Shown piece by piece: positions 1 to 7,870 of a stretch of DNA of 64,000 bases (the stretch's first letter is position 1; every line of letters begins with the position of its first letter). The position numbers were made by a program, and so were the translations under genes. The DNA is taken from NCBI RefSeq assembly GCF_017829975.1, contig NZ_JAEEGA010000011.1, positions 151,140 through 215,139 on the forward strand. Reading direction: 5' to 3'. The notes beneath the pieces are model-generated. The model did no database searches. It was not told the DNA's origin and saw only the letters and a program-made list of their open reading frames with translations. The stretch comes from Vagococcus allomyrinae (GTDB lineage: Bacteria > Bacillota > Bacilli > Lactobacillales > Vagococcaceae).

Positions 1-100
<100 letters not shown>

Positions 101-116
101 CTAACATCTACTAGTT

Positions 117-950
117 TTACTTAATCGCACCATCTACAACGCCTGCAATTATTTTCTTTTGCATAATAAAATAAAAAATCAAGACTGGCATTAATACCAA
201 AACCAACGCGGCCATTGCCACATTGTAATTGGCGGTGTATTTACCAAAGAAATAAAAGGTGGATAATGGCAACGTCCGCACGTCATCATTAACTAACACC
301 AAAGAAGGCAAAAGAAAGTCATTCCACACCCATAAAACATCTAAAATAGCGATCGTTGCTGTCGTGGGCTTCAACATTGGCATCACCACTTTAAAAAAGA
401 CTTGGAGACGACTTGCCCCATCAATAATCGCTGCTTCTTCTAATTCAATCGGAATACTTTTAATAAATCCATGATACATAAAGGTTGCCATACTAATGCC
501 AAATCCTAAATAAAAGTAAATCAGCATGCCACGGCTATTTAATAAATTTAAATGACCAAAAATAGTCACAAAAGGGATCATCACTGATTGAAAAGGAATA
601 ATCATAGAGGCCACCAAAGCCATAAAGATCACTTTATTAATTTTCCACTGCCACCTTACTAAGAAATAAGCCAGCATTGACGAAAAAATGACAATCACGC
701 TGACTGAAACCAGCGTAATAATGATTGAATTAACAACTGCCTTACCATAATTCATCGTCGTAAAAGCTTCAATAAAGTTACTAAAATCAACATTTAATGG
801 CAAGGATAAGGGGTTAGCCATAACCTCCAACCGACTTTTAAATGAGTTGATCAAAATTAAAATAAAAGGGAAGACATAGAGAACAAACATCACACAACAC
901 ATCGTCACAACCATTATCTTATTAACATGCTTCTGAATTTTCCCGTTCAC
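117..950 (-). CDS. sugar ABC transporter permease, MalG type
   Basis: This 277-residue inner-membrane permease belongs to the carbohydrate-uptake (CUT1) ABC family. It has about six hydrophobic segments, and the coupling-helix EAA motif is visible near residues 171-190 (EEAAIIDGASRLQVFFKVVMP). The start is a GTG whose first base overlaps the last base of the preceding permease stop (TAGTG), with AGGTGG a few bases upstream, so translation is probably coupled. It pairs with the permease upstream and the lipoprotein before that. The ATP-binding subunit is not in the window; CUT1 systems often share one ATPase (MsmK/MalK) encoded elsewhere. Confidence 0.93.
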   Translation of the reverse strand: MNGKIQKHVNKIMVVTMCCVMFVLYVFPFILILINSFKSRLEVMANPLSLPLNVDFSNFIEAFTTMNYGKAVVNSIIITLVSVSVIVIFSSMLAYFLVRWQWKINKVIFMALVASMIIPFQSVMIPFVTIFGHLNLLNSRGMLIYFYLGFGISMATFMYHGFIKSIPIELEEAAIIDGASRLQVFFKVVMPMLKPTTATIAILDVLWVWNDFLLPSLVLVNDDVRTLPLSTFYFFGKYTANYNVAMAALVLVLMPVLIFYFIMQKKIIAGVVDGAIK

Positions 951-1834
951 TAGGCTTCCACCTCTTTCCGTTTCATGACTGCAACTTGAGTAATCGCTAT
1001 AGTAGCGACAATGATAAAGAGAATAATGGCCTTAGCTTGACCAGTCCCATAGTTTTGATACAAGAAGGCGTCGTTGTAAACATGCATGGAAATCATCTCT
1101 GTTGATCGATAGGGACCACCCTTAGTCAAAGACAAGTTAGTATCGTATACCATAAAACTGCGTTGCAACGTCAAGAAAATACTAATAGTAAAAGAAGGAA
1201 TCATCATAGGAATTTTAATTTTTGTTAAAACCTGCCAATTATTTGCCCCATCTAATGAAGCAGCTTCATTTAAGGACTGGGGAATTCCCGTTAATCCTGC
1301 TATATACAATAACATCATGTAGCCTGAATTTTGCCAAATCCCAACAATGATCAAGGCCCACAAAGCTTTCGTTGGGTCTGATAACCATGAGTGACTGATA
1401 AACTCAATATTAAAACTTGTGCCTATAAAAACCAGCAGTTTAGAAAAAACAAATTGCCAGATAAAGCCTAAAATGACTCCACCGATCAAATTCGGCGTAA
1501 AAAATCCCATTCTAAAGAAATTTTGCCCCTTAAAACCACTGGTAACTAACAAGGCTAACACAAACGCCAGTAAATTAGTTAAAATAAGTGACCAAAAGGT
1601 ATACTTAAAAGTTAAACCTAAGGATTGCCAAAACAACTCATCTTTAAAAGCATCTGCATAGTTTTTTAACCCAACAAACTGGGTGGAAATATCGGTACCT
1701 GTTGAATTGGTAACAGTCATATACAATCCCAAAAAGAAAGGGATAATCACGACGGTTACAAAAACAAAGACAGGAATTGCACCGAAGATTCCAAAGGTTT
1801 TTAATTTTTCAAACAAACTTTTTTCCGAATACAT
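950..1834 (-). CDS. sugar ABC transporter permease, MalF type
   Basis: A 294-residue CUT1-family permease with an N-terminal membrane segment (about residues 14-38) followed by the permease domain. The EAA loop is readable near residues 190-208 (NEAASLDGANNWQVLTKIK). The ATG start has GGGGGAGA 6-7 bases upstream. It lies second in the operon after the binding protein, separated by about 100 bases that contain a stem-loop, and overlaps the next permease by one base. It forms the membrane channel as a heterodimer with that protein. Family assignment is firm; the sugar is inferred only from the neighbouring GH13 enzyme. Confidence 0.93.
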   Translation of the reverse strand: MYSEKSLFEKLKTFGIFGAIPVFVFVTVVIIPFFLGLYMTVTNSTGTDISTQFVGLKNYADAFKDELFWQSLGLTFKYTFWSLILTNLLAFVLALLVTSGFKGQNFFRMGFFTPNLIGGVILGFIWQFVFSKLLVFIGTSFNIEFISHSWLSDPTKALWALIIVGIWQNSGYMMLLYIAGLTGIPQSLNEAASLDGANNWQVLTKIKIPMMIPSFTISIFLTLQRSFMVYDTNLSLTKGGPYRSTEMISMHVYNDAFLYQNYGTGQAKAIILFIIVATIAITQVAVMKRKEVEA

Positions 1835-1891
1835 GATGTCTCCCCCTTATTTACACAACTAATAATTAACTTATGGTATGATCTTCTAAAT

Positions 1892-1929
1892 TAGAGTCAA
1901 CTACTGTCATTTCGATGCAATTGACTCTA
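1892..1929 (-). promoter_or_regulatory. intra-operon stem-loop between binding protein and permease
   Basis: The 8-base arms AGAGTCAA (1893-1900) and TTGACTCT (1921-1928) are perfect complements around a 20-base loop. There is no run of T on either side, so it is not a typical terminator. Stem-loops after the binding-protein gene are common in ABC sugar operons, where they stabilise the upstream mRNA or lower permease expression. That role is an inference here. Confidence 0.5.
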
Positions 1930-1937
1930 CCTGTTCG

Positions 1938-3227
1938 TTATTTGCCACTTGTCTTCCAGTAATCCTCAAATTCTTCGGCAAGCTCTTTTGAGTCGATTTT
2001 ATCATCTAGATACTTTTGTAAGCTCGCGCCCATAGCAGGAAAGGCTGTTGCTGGATAATGGGCATTCATCCACTCAAGACTTTCTTCCTTTTGTAGATAG
2101 GCTAAGACATCTTTAGATAGCTCGTCTTTAGGTTCCACTTTATTATGACTAGAGATTGGAATAAATCCCAGTTTGTTAACATAATAATCTTGGCCGACTT
2201 CGTCTTCATACATCCAATTCAAAAAGTCCTTAGCACCAGCCTGCTCCGCTTCTGATGACTGACTGCCATCCACAACCCACGTTTGAGGAACGCCAATTGA
2301 GATTTGACTGTTGCCGTAACCGCCTGCTTCATCACTCATTGGAACAGGCAGAATTCCAATCTTGGCCTCTGGATTTGCTTCTTTTAATTGAGGATACGCC
2401 CAGTTTCCCATGAACCATAAGCCTGTATCACCGTTAGCTAAAGCCAACGTAGCAGAATCGTAATCAGCAGATAACGGTGCTGCTTTAGCAACATTATATT
2501 CTTTCATCAAATCAAAGGTTGCCACCCAATTTGTGTATGTCTCATTCTGATTCAAATTGACTTTTCCCTCCATCATTTGATTCATAAAATCCTGACGTTT
2601 ATTTGCATCATCAGATTGATTTGTAAATAGTAAGTTAGTAAAATGGGCTCCTAAAGACCAATCCATTGGTGAAATCTCCAAAGCTTTTTTATTATCTAAG
2701 GTTGCGATTTTTTTCATCAAATCAGCTAAGTCACTACGGGTTGCGACACGACTAGGTTCAAAACTACCACCCGTTGCTTCAGCTAATACGTCTTTATTGT
2801 AAAGAAATCCAAAGGCCTCGATCGTAGTTGGTATCCCCAGTTGCTTTCCATTGACTTGCCCTGCTTTCAGGTACTGCTCGTCAATTCCTTTTACTAAAGG
2901 CAAATCCCCCAGATCTAAAAATTTATCTTCCCATTGTGCCAATTCCGTATAAACACCGGCATTAACCATAACTGGCGCATTTTTAGATGCATATAGAGAA
3001 GTCAATTTTTCAGTAGCATTCTGGCCAGCCAAAGGTATTATCTTAACTGTATATGTTTCTTGTGATTGATTGTATTTTAAAACCGTTTCATCTAATTCTT
3101 TGGCAATCTCTTCTTTACCAATTAGTAGACTTACTTCCGTCCGATCACTTGCTCCACCACTGCCACACCCAGCCAAAATTAAAGCGGATACAGCCATGCT
3201 CATACTTAATAATTTCATCTTTTTCAT
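1938..3227 (-). CDS. extracellular sugar-binding lipoprotein of ABC transporter
   Basis: This 429-residue protein is a family 1 extracellular solute-binding protein. It begins MKKMKLLSMS and has a lipobox LILAGC with the lipidated Cys at residue 21, so it is anchored to the outer face of the membrane. The chosen ATG at 3227 has GGAGGT 8 bases upstream; an in-frame ATG seven codons earlier lacks such a site. A perfect 20-base palindrome about 70 bases upstream is probably the operator for the LacI-type repressor encoded next door. The protein delivers an alpha-glucoside-type oligosaccharide to the two permeases that follow; the exact ligand is unknown. Confidence 0.92.
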   Translation of the reverse strand: MKKMKLLSMSMAVSALILAGCGSGGASDRTEVSLLIGKEEIAKELDETVLKYNQSQETYTVKIIPLAGQNATEKLTSLYASKNAPVMVNAGVYTELAQWEDKFLDLGDLPLVKGIDEQYLKAGQVNGKQLGIPTTIEAFGFLYNKDVLAEATGGSFEPSRVATRSDLADLMKKIATLDNKKALEISPMDWSLGAHFTNLLFTNQSDDANKRQDFMNQMMEGKVNLNQNETYTNWVATFDLMKEYNVAKAAPLSADYDSATLALANGDTGLWFMGNWAYPQLKEANPEAKIGILPVPMSDEAGGYGNSQISIGVPQTWVVDGSQSSEAEQAGAKDFLNWMYEDEVGQDYYVNKLGFIPISSHNKVEPKDELSKDVLAYLQKEESLEWMNAHYPATAFPAMGASLQKYLDDKIDSKELAEEFEDYWKTSGK

Positions 3228-3297
3228 AAAGCTTACCTCCAAAGTCAAATTTTATTTTAAGGGAGTTTTCCCTAATACTACCTAGCTTATTAACGCG

Positions 3298-3317
3298 ATA
3301 TGATATCGATATCATAT
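3298..3317. promoter_or_regulatory. LacI-type operator upstream of ABC operon
   Basis: ATATGATATCGATATCATAT is a perfect 20-base palindrome. Its 14-base core TGATATCGATATCA recurs exactly at 4462-4475 and with one change at 4403-4416, both beside the promoter of the neighbouring LacI-family gene. On the minus strand the operator contains TATGAT, a possible -10 element for the binding-protein gene, so binding would block the promoter. This is direct sequence evidence for a shared regulator; the identity of the regulator is inferred from proximity. Confidence 0.8.
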
Positions 3318-3390
3318 TTTGCAGAAAAAGAACAAAGACAAGGGTTGTCAAGTCTTTGCGTCAATTCAGCATCCCCTTTAGATCCGCTAC

Positions 3391-4383
3391 TTAAGCAGAC
3401 TCTCTGATAACCAAACTCATTTGTAATTTTGTTCCATCGATTTGATACGGTCTTTCTTGCAACAAACTCAACATCAAATTAAATGTTTCTTTTCCTAATG
3501 TTTGAATCGGTTGTCGAATAGTCGTAATCGCCGGCGTTGTCAATTCCGCTAAAGGTTGATCATCAAACCCTAGAACCGCTAATTCCAAAGGGACTTTAAT
3601 TCCCAGCTTTTGTGCTTCCACGATTACACCAGCTGCCACCTCATCGCTGCCAGTAAAAATTGCTTCAGGAACATCGCTCATTTTTGATATTTCACGCGCA
3701 ATTTTCCGACCATCACTAATCGTATGGCAATTAACAAATAGCCACTCTGATTTAATAGGCACTTTTGCATCTGCCATCGCTTGATTAAATCCTTTATTTC
3801 GATCGCGGTCTTTGCCTGCTTCTTCGAACTGTCCCCCAGTAGCATATGCAATCTTCTCATAGCCTTGCTCCAATAAGTAATTGACTCCGAGATAAGCACC
3901 ATTGACCTGGTCTAGACTAACTGTTGGCAATTGATCGTTATCAAATCGCTCATTACACAAAACAATCGGTCCGTACTTAGTAAACTCTTGAATTACTTCT
4001 TGATCTTGTTCTACCGCACACATAATGATGCCATCAATTTGCTTTTTGGCCAATAACTCAAGAAAACTTAATTCTTTTTCTGAACTCTCATTGCTTTGGA
4101 AAATCATAATCTGAAAAGCATTCTGAAAAGCAATCTGCTGAATCTCATCCACTAAATAGGAAAAAAATGGATTGGTGATTCTCGGCACAATAACACCAAT
4201 TATTTTGGTGCTTTGACCACGCATCTGTCTGGCCGCAGAACTTGGCTGATAGCTAAGCTCAGCCATCGCTTCGTAAACAGCTTGGCGCTTTTCTTCACTC
4301 ACATATGGATGATTATTGATAACACGAGAAACTGTCGCTACAGAAAGCCCCGCTTTCTTTGCTACGTCCGAAATGTTGCTCAA
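3391..4383 (-). CDS. LacI-family transcriptional regulator of the alpha-glucoside operon
   Basis: A 330-residue LacI/GalR regulator. The HTH is at residues 3-25 (ISDVAKKAGLSVATVSRVIN), followed by the hinge and a periplasmic-binding-protein-like sensor domain to the end. The start is TTG with GAGGTG about 9 bases upstream. The gene lies immediately upstream of the ABC operon on the same strand. Its own promoter (TTGACA, 17 bases, TACAAT) is flanked by two copies of the operator also found before the binding-protein gene, so it probably represses both itself and the transport operon until an alpha-glucoside or derivative binds. The effector is not known. Confidence 0.92.
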   Translation of the reverse strand: MSNISDVAKKAGLSVATVSRVINNHPYVSEEKRQAVYEAMAELSYQPSSAARQMRGQSTKIIGVIVPRITNPFFSYLVDEIQQIAFQNAFQIMIFQSNESSEKELSFLELLAKKQIDGIIMCAVEQDQEVIQEFTKYGPIVLCNERFDNDQLPTVSLDQVNGAYLGVNYLLEQGYEKIAYATGGQFEEAGKDRDRNKGFNQAMADAKVPIKSEWLFVNCHTISDGRKIAREISKMSDVPEAIFTGSDEVAAGVIVEAQKLGIKVPLELAVLGFDDQPLAELTTPAITTIRQPIQTLGKETFNLMLSLLQERPYQIDGTKLQMSLVIRESA

Positions 4384-4402
4384 CGATAGTCACACCTCTT
4401 TC

Positions 4403-4416
4403 TGATATCGATTTCA
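4403..4416. promoter_or_regulatory. LacI-type operator, downstream copy at regulator promoter
   Basis: TGATATCGATTTCA differs at one base from the perfect core TGATATCGATATCA. It lies just downstream of the TACAAT -10 element of the LacI-family gene, where bound repressor would block elongation or open-complex formation. Confidence 0.65.
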
Positions 4417-4423
4417 TAGTTGT

Positions 4424-4452
4424 ATTGTAGTCCCCCACAAATTAATTGTCAA
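4424..4452 (-). promoter_or_regulatory. promoter of the LacI-family regulator
   Basis: Read on the minus strand, TTGACA (4452-4447), a 17-base spacer and TACAAT (4429-4424) form a near-consensus sigma-A promoter. It starts about 40 bases before the TTG start of the regulator and is bracketed by two operator copies. Confidence 0.7.
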
Positions 4453-4461
4453 GCTATTTTT

Positions 4462-4475
4462 TGATATCGATATCA
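4462..4475. promoter_or_regulatory. LacI-type operator, upstream copy at regulator promoter
   Basis: TGATATCGATATCA is a perfect 14-base palindrome lying about 10 bases upstream of the -35 box of the regulator gene. It is identical to the core of the operator at 3298-3317. Two operators about 60 bases apart on each side of one promoter would allow looping by a LacI-family dimer of dimers; this is inference. Confidence 0.7.
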
Positions 4476-4737
4476 TATTTTTTGTGTTTTTTCACGATGC
4501 TTTCCTATGTTATTGAAATACCCGCACTTTATTTACCCGTTGGTATACATAAAAAAAGTAACGAGATAATGGCATTTCTCACGGATTAATTGTCTTCCTC
4601 AGCACCATTTAATAAAAAGGCAATTGTTAGACTGTAAAAGCTAAACGAGAAAAACTAGAATTTGAACACACTAAAATCACTTTCAACACAAATAGAGAAG
4701 CTATTTCATTACAGCAAAATAACTTCTTCGTATTAGT

Positions 4738-5508
4738 TCATTCATCACTTAAGCGTTCACCCATTTTTAAAATCGCAATCATTTTTTCTAATTTCTCGCT
4801 GACCAATTCAGTGATAAAATCTGTAAACGGGTCAAGGTTCCGATCAACCTGTGCTGCCTCCAATGTTCGATTGTACCTTAGACGAGAGGATGGTTCAGCT
4901 TTAACTATTATTGGAGGATAACCATTCCCCGTTAAAGCAAAATTCATCAATAATCTTGCCGTTCGGCCATTCCCATCAATAAATGGATGGATGGTCACAA
5001 ATTTCTCATGTAAGAGTGCTGCGTACTCAACAGGATGAATCACATTTTGATTGGTGTTCGCCCATTTGACTAGCTCCTGCATTAGTCCAGGCACATGAAA
5101 TGGTTCAGGCGGTACAAATGATGAGCCACTGATTTCAACAGGTATTCGCCTATATTGACCAACATTAGATTTATCCATTGCTAGTTTATCGTAAACAATA
5201 CGATGAATGTCTTTAATTAGTCGCTCACTCAGAGGTTGCTCAGAGCTTACTAGCTCTTCGACAAAGTCTATCGCTTCGTTCAGATTAATCACCTCTAAGT
5301 GCTCCCTCATGGGCTTTTCTGAGATAGTAATCCCTTCTGATAAGATCATTTTAGTCTCAAAACGCGTAATAGTGTTTCCTTCCAAAGCATTACTATTATA
5401 TACTTCGTCAATTCGTTCAATTTCTTTCAGTTTCGCCACTTCATCTTTATTAAGCGGCCTTAACGAATCTAATTGTTGTTTTAACTCAGTTACTTTTACA
5501 AACTCCAT
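4738..5508 (-). CDS. Fic-family protein (probable AMP-transferase), class II
   Basis: A 256-residue Fic/DOC protein. The catalytic motif HPFIDGNGR spans residues 174-182, with His174 as the expected catalytic base. Near the N-terminus, residues 39-44 (SNALEG) match the inhibitory helix motif S/T-x-x-x-E-G/N; Glu43 would occupy the ATP gamma-phosphate site and hold the enzyme off, making this a class II Fic protein with its own brake. The N-terminal Fic/DOC segment and the PPEPFHVP stretch before the core are typical of stand-alone bacterial Fic proteins. The chosen ATG at 5508 has GAGGTGGG 5-6 bases upstream. It stands alone with no antitoxin gene beside it. The target is unknown. Confidence 0.9.
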   Translation of the reverse strand: MEFVKVTELKQQLDSLRPLNKDEVAKLKEIERIDEVYNSNALEGNTITRFETKMILSEGITISEKPMREHLEVINLNEAIDFVEELVSSEQPLSERLIKDIHRIVYDKLAMDKSNVGQYRRIPVEISGSSFVPPEPFHVPGLMQELVKWANTNQNVIHPVEYAALLHEKFVTIHPFIDGNGRTARLLMNFALTGNGYPPIIVKAEPSSRLRYNRTLEAAQVDRNLDPFTDFITELVSEKLEKMIAILKMGERLSDE

Positions 5509-5539
5509 CAAACCCACCTCTTCAATCACTTTCTTTTAG

Positions 5540-6292
5540 TCATTATAACATATCCCCATTTGCCTAATACATGTTGTTAATCAAAAATAAATGAAAAAGA
5601 CGCCTTCGCTACTAGCTAGGGAGACCACTGATTACTGTTCCTTCTTGTCAAAAACCTCTACTTCGTCTAATTTCTCTTAGAACCAGTTCAGCATCTCAAG
5701 GTCAGATCCCAAACCAACCTCCCATTTCTAGGAGTCACATTCTAGCTAGTACCATTATCTTTCCCTCAATTCTTTAGCGAAATCACCCCATTCATAACAA
5801 ATGCTACTTTTCCCCGAGACCCGTTTCCTTCATCCCCTCATATTGCCACCACTGCCCCTTTCCAATGACTGATGGGAGACATAGCTTTCCTCTGTTTTCC
5901 CATAAAAATCAAGTTGAGTCACTGATATTCTAATACTTTCAATTCATTTATCATCACTTATATCTTCTCTTATAAATAGTTTAAAGGGGTTAATGGGGAA
6001 ACAAAAGCCGAGAGTAATACGACCATTGTCTCATCAGCATTCTTCCGTTTTTTCTCTCCCCTATTTTCGACTAGTTAAAAGTGGGAGATCTAGGGGGGAC
6101 ATGGGGTCAACTATTGGGATATAATACTTGCACTTCTAGCTTTCACCTTCTTTTTTAGAATCATCTGAAAAAGCCTCCAAGTCTATTGAATACTCTTCTT
6201 TTAAATATTTCACCTTAGCCCCATCTCAGAATCATATGTATTTATTTTTTATTTTTAAACACTGGTCGGTATTTTTCTACGATTGACATAAA
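5540..6292. other. long intergenic stretch, apparently decayed
   Basis: About 750 bases hold no convincing intact gene. The minus strand at 6136-6213 has a 25-codon open frame that reads like the C-terminal tail of a protein (KYLKEEYSIDLEAF then an acidic end), closed off upstream by an in-frame TGA; it may be a gene remnant. No repeats, terminators or RNA genes were recognised elsewhere. Together with the truncated GNAT, the broken sigma factor and the dead insertion sequence that follow, the stretch looks like an eroding accessory region. Confidence 0.4.
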
Positions 6293-6706
6293 CTAGATAC
6301 GACAAACCATTTTAAAATCAATCATCTCTAGGCTCGCATTCATTACTGGATCTGAAACGATTTCAAACTTGCACTTCTTATAAAGCAGCACACCCTCTTC
6401 TCGCGCAACTCCCCTAGTCCCGTTGTAGCCTTTGCTTTCTAAAACTTGCCTTAATATTTCAACTAATTTTTGGCCTATGTTATTTCTTTTGCGGCTTGAC
6501 TTCACCGCAAAAGTAGCCAAATAAGCAACTTGTGAATATTCTTCATAGTAACTTAATATCCGATTAATCGTTCCCTTCAAAAGCGCCACAAAAATCATTA
6601 TTTTCAGCAAATTATTTCTTAGCTCCAACGATTGATTGTAAATTGATTGGTCCTCTGTACGGTGTGTTGATTGTTCATACGTGCCTCTTGTTATCAGAAA
6701 ACTCAT
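6293..6706 (-). pseudogene. GNAT acetyltransferase remnant
   Basis: The 137-residue frame has a recognisable GNAT core: a beta-strand then VKSSRKRNNIGQKLVEIL (about residues 68-85), which fits acetyl-CoA-binding motif A (R/Q-x-x-G-x-G/A, slightly degenerate), and EEGVLLYKKCKFE near residues 103-115 as motif B. The first 50 residues do not look like the normal GNAT N-terminus, and there is no ribosome-binding site before the ATG. I therefore read it as a truncated or decayed N-acetyltransferase. An intact, divergent small GNAT cannot be excluded. It is divergent from the sigma-factor gene to the right. Confidence 0.45.
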
Positions 6707-6844
6707 AATTTACGATCTGAAGTTGCACTTTAACTGGATAAGGGCACAATAAAACTACCGTAATTTTTTTAGACGATTTGATGTGTCATAGTAACATAAC
6801 GAATCCCCACTATTTTAACATCATTATAAAAATAAAAAATTTAT

Positions 6845-6873
6845 TGAAACGTTTTGCGACTTATGCAGTCTTA
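6845..6873 (+). promoter_or_regulatory. ECF-type promoter, probable sigma autoregulation site
   Basis: TGAAAC (6845-6850), then GTTTT within a 17-base spacer, then GTCTTA (6868-6873) resembles the promoter class read by Bacillus-type ECF sigma factors (-35 TGAAAC, -10 CGTC-like). It lies about 20 bases before the GTG start of the adjacent ECF sigma gene, so positive autoregulation is likely. The match is by eye. Confidence 0.5.
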
Positions 6874-6893
6874 TAAGTAGAGGAGGTGGTACA

Positions 6894-7316
6894 GTGGAAA
6901 AATTTGATGATATCTATCGGCTTTATTTTAGTGACGTTTACAAATACATCTTGTCCCTAAGTCAAAATGAAAGTATCGCCGAAGACATCACTCAAGAAAT
7001 ATTTTTTAAAGTGATGAAAAACATCAAGAAATTCAATGGTTCCTGTTCACTCTTTGTTTCGCTCTGTCAGATTGCCAAGAACAGTTATTTCACCCTATAT
7101 AAAAAAGAGAAGCGCTTGGTACCATTGCCCACAGAGAACAATTTTTTGTCAGCAGACAACCTTGAACTTAGCTTGACAAATAAAGAGGTAGCTAAAGAAC
7201 TTCATTTTTTGTTGCATCAGTTACCTGAACCATACAAAGAAGTCATTACCTTGCGAGTATTCGGCGAATTGCCTTTTAGCCTAATAGGAGAATTATTTGA
7301 TAAAAGTGATCGTTGA
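6894..7316 (+). CDS. ECF sigma factor with premature stop in region 4
   Basis: A 140-residue sigma-70 family (ECF) protein. Region 2 spans about residues 6-70 (LYFSDVYKYILSLSQNES and EDITQEIFFKVMKN) and region 4 begins near residue 100 (LHFLLHQLPEPYKEVITLRV). The frame stops with TGA at 7314-7316 right after KSDR. The next in-frame codons read ARVIFHRAKLK, the normal end of region 4 in this family, where a Trp usually stands before ARV. A single TGG-to-TGA change therefore best explains the short product, which lacks the DNA-recognition helix. Without the stop the frame would run to 7376 and overlap the next gene. The GTG start has a strong AGGAGGTGG site. Confidence 0.8.
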   Translation: MEKFDDIYRLYFSDVYKYILSLSQNESIAEDITQEIFFKVMKNIKKFNGSCSLFVSLCQIAKNSYFTLYKKEKRLVPLPTENNFLSADNLELSLTNKEVAKELHFLLHQLPEPYKEVITLRVFGELPFSLIGELFDKSDR

Positions 7317-7359
7317 GCACGTGTAATTTTTCATCGTGCAAAATTAAAGGAGGGCTCAC

Positions 7360-7686
7360 ATGAAAATCTCTTGTGATGTTATAACCGATTTGTTACCACT
7401 TTATTACGACAAAATTTGTAGTCAGGCTACCATTGAACTTGTTGAAGAGCATCTTGTTAACTGTCCAAAATGTCGCAAAGAATTGAAAAATATGGCGACA
7501 ACGCTGAGTCTTGAACAAACCCAAAGCAACCATCTCAATGATGCAAAACTAGTAACGAAGATCTCTAGACAATGGCAAAAGGACAGGTTACTATCCGTTC
7601 TAAAAGGAATCGGACTAACCTTACTTATTTTACTATTTGTCTATATGCTGCTTGGTTTAAAAATTGTTCCATCCATCGGAGGCTAA
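7360..7686 (+). CDS. zinc-finger anti-sigma-like membrane protein, short
   Basis: A 108-residue protein with an N-terminal zinc-finger of the zf-HC2/anti-sigma type: Cys5, then EEHLVNCPKCRKEL (His-x3-Cys-x2-Cys, about residues 30-37). One membrane helix lies near residues 82-103. Start ATG has AAAGGAGGG upstream and would overlap the unbroken sigma-factor frame by 17 bases, as in coupled sigma/anti-sigma pairs. Related proteins usually continue with an extracytoplasmic domain; here the frame stops five residues after the helix, so this may be a shortened gene. Its likely role is holding the ECF sigma factor at the membrane. Confidence 0.75.
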   Translation: MKISCDVITDLLPLYYDKICSQATIELVEEHLVNCPKCRKELKNMATTLSLEQTQSNHLNDAKLVTKISRQWQKDRLLSVLKGIGLTLLILLFVYMLLGLKIVPSIGG

Positions 7687-7689
7687 ACA

Positions 7690-7870
7690 TGACGATAATT
7701 TTAAGTTCAAAACAAATCACTGATATTGCGTAAGTTTTGTCGGAATATTCTGATTTATTAACTTTCAAAAAAAATGACAAAACAGTCAATACTTACACAA
7801 CAGATGACTATTTCCATAAATTTTTCAGTCATTTAGTTTTAAAACAAAGGCGCAGCGACTATTTAAACGA
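7690..7870 (+). pseudogene. unidentified coding remnant before the insertion sequence
   Basis: After the anti-sigma-like gene a short frame (MTIILSSKQITDIA, then stop) and a longer one (from the TTG at 7737, EYSDLLTFKKNDKTVNTYTTDDYFHKF and onward) read like broken pieces of a protein, running up to the transposase remnant. I do not recognise the family. Possibly the third gene of the sigma locus, interrupted by the insertion sequence. Confidence 0.3.

Noticed and set aside
4631..4737. Plus-strand coding-like stretch (KREKLEFEHTKITFN and onward) just left of the Fic gene
   Set aside because: It has no start codon or ribosome site, begins right after a stop, and continues only as antisense of the Fic gene. 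It may be a remnant but cannot be supported.
4738..5508. Fic gene as half of a toxin-antitoxin pair
   Set aside because: No small antitoxin-like gene is adjacent on either side, and the protein carries its own inhibitory motif, as class II Fic proteins do.
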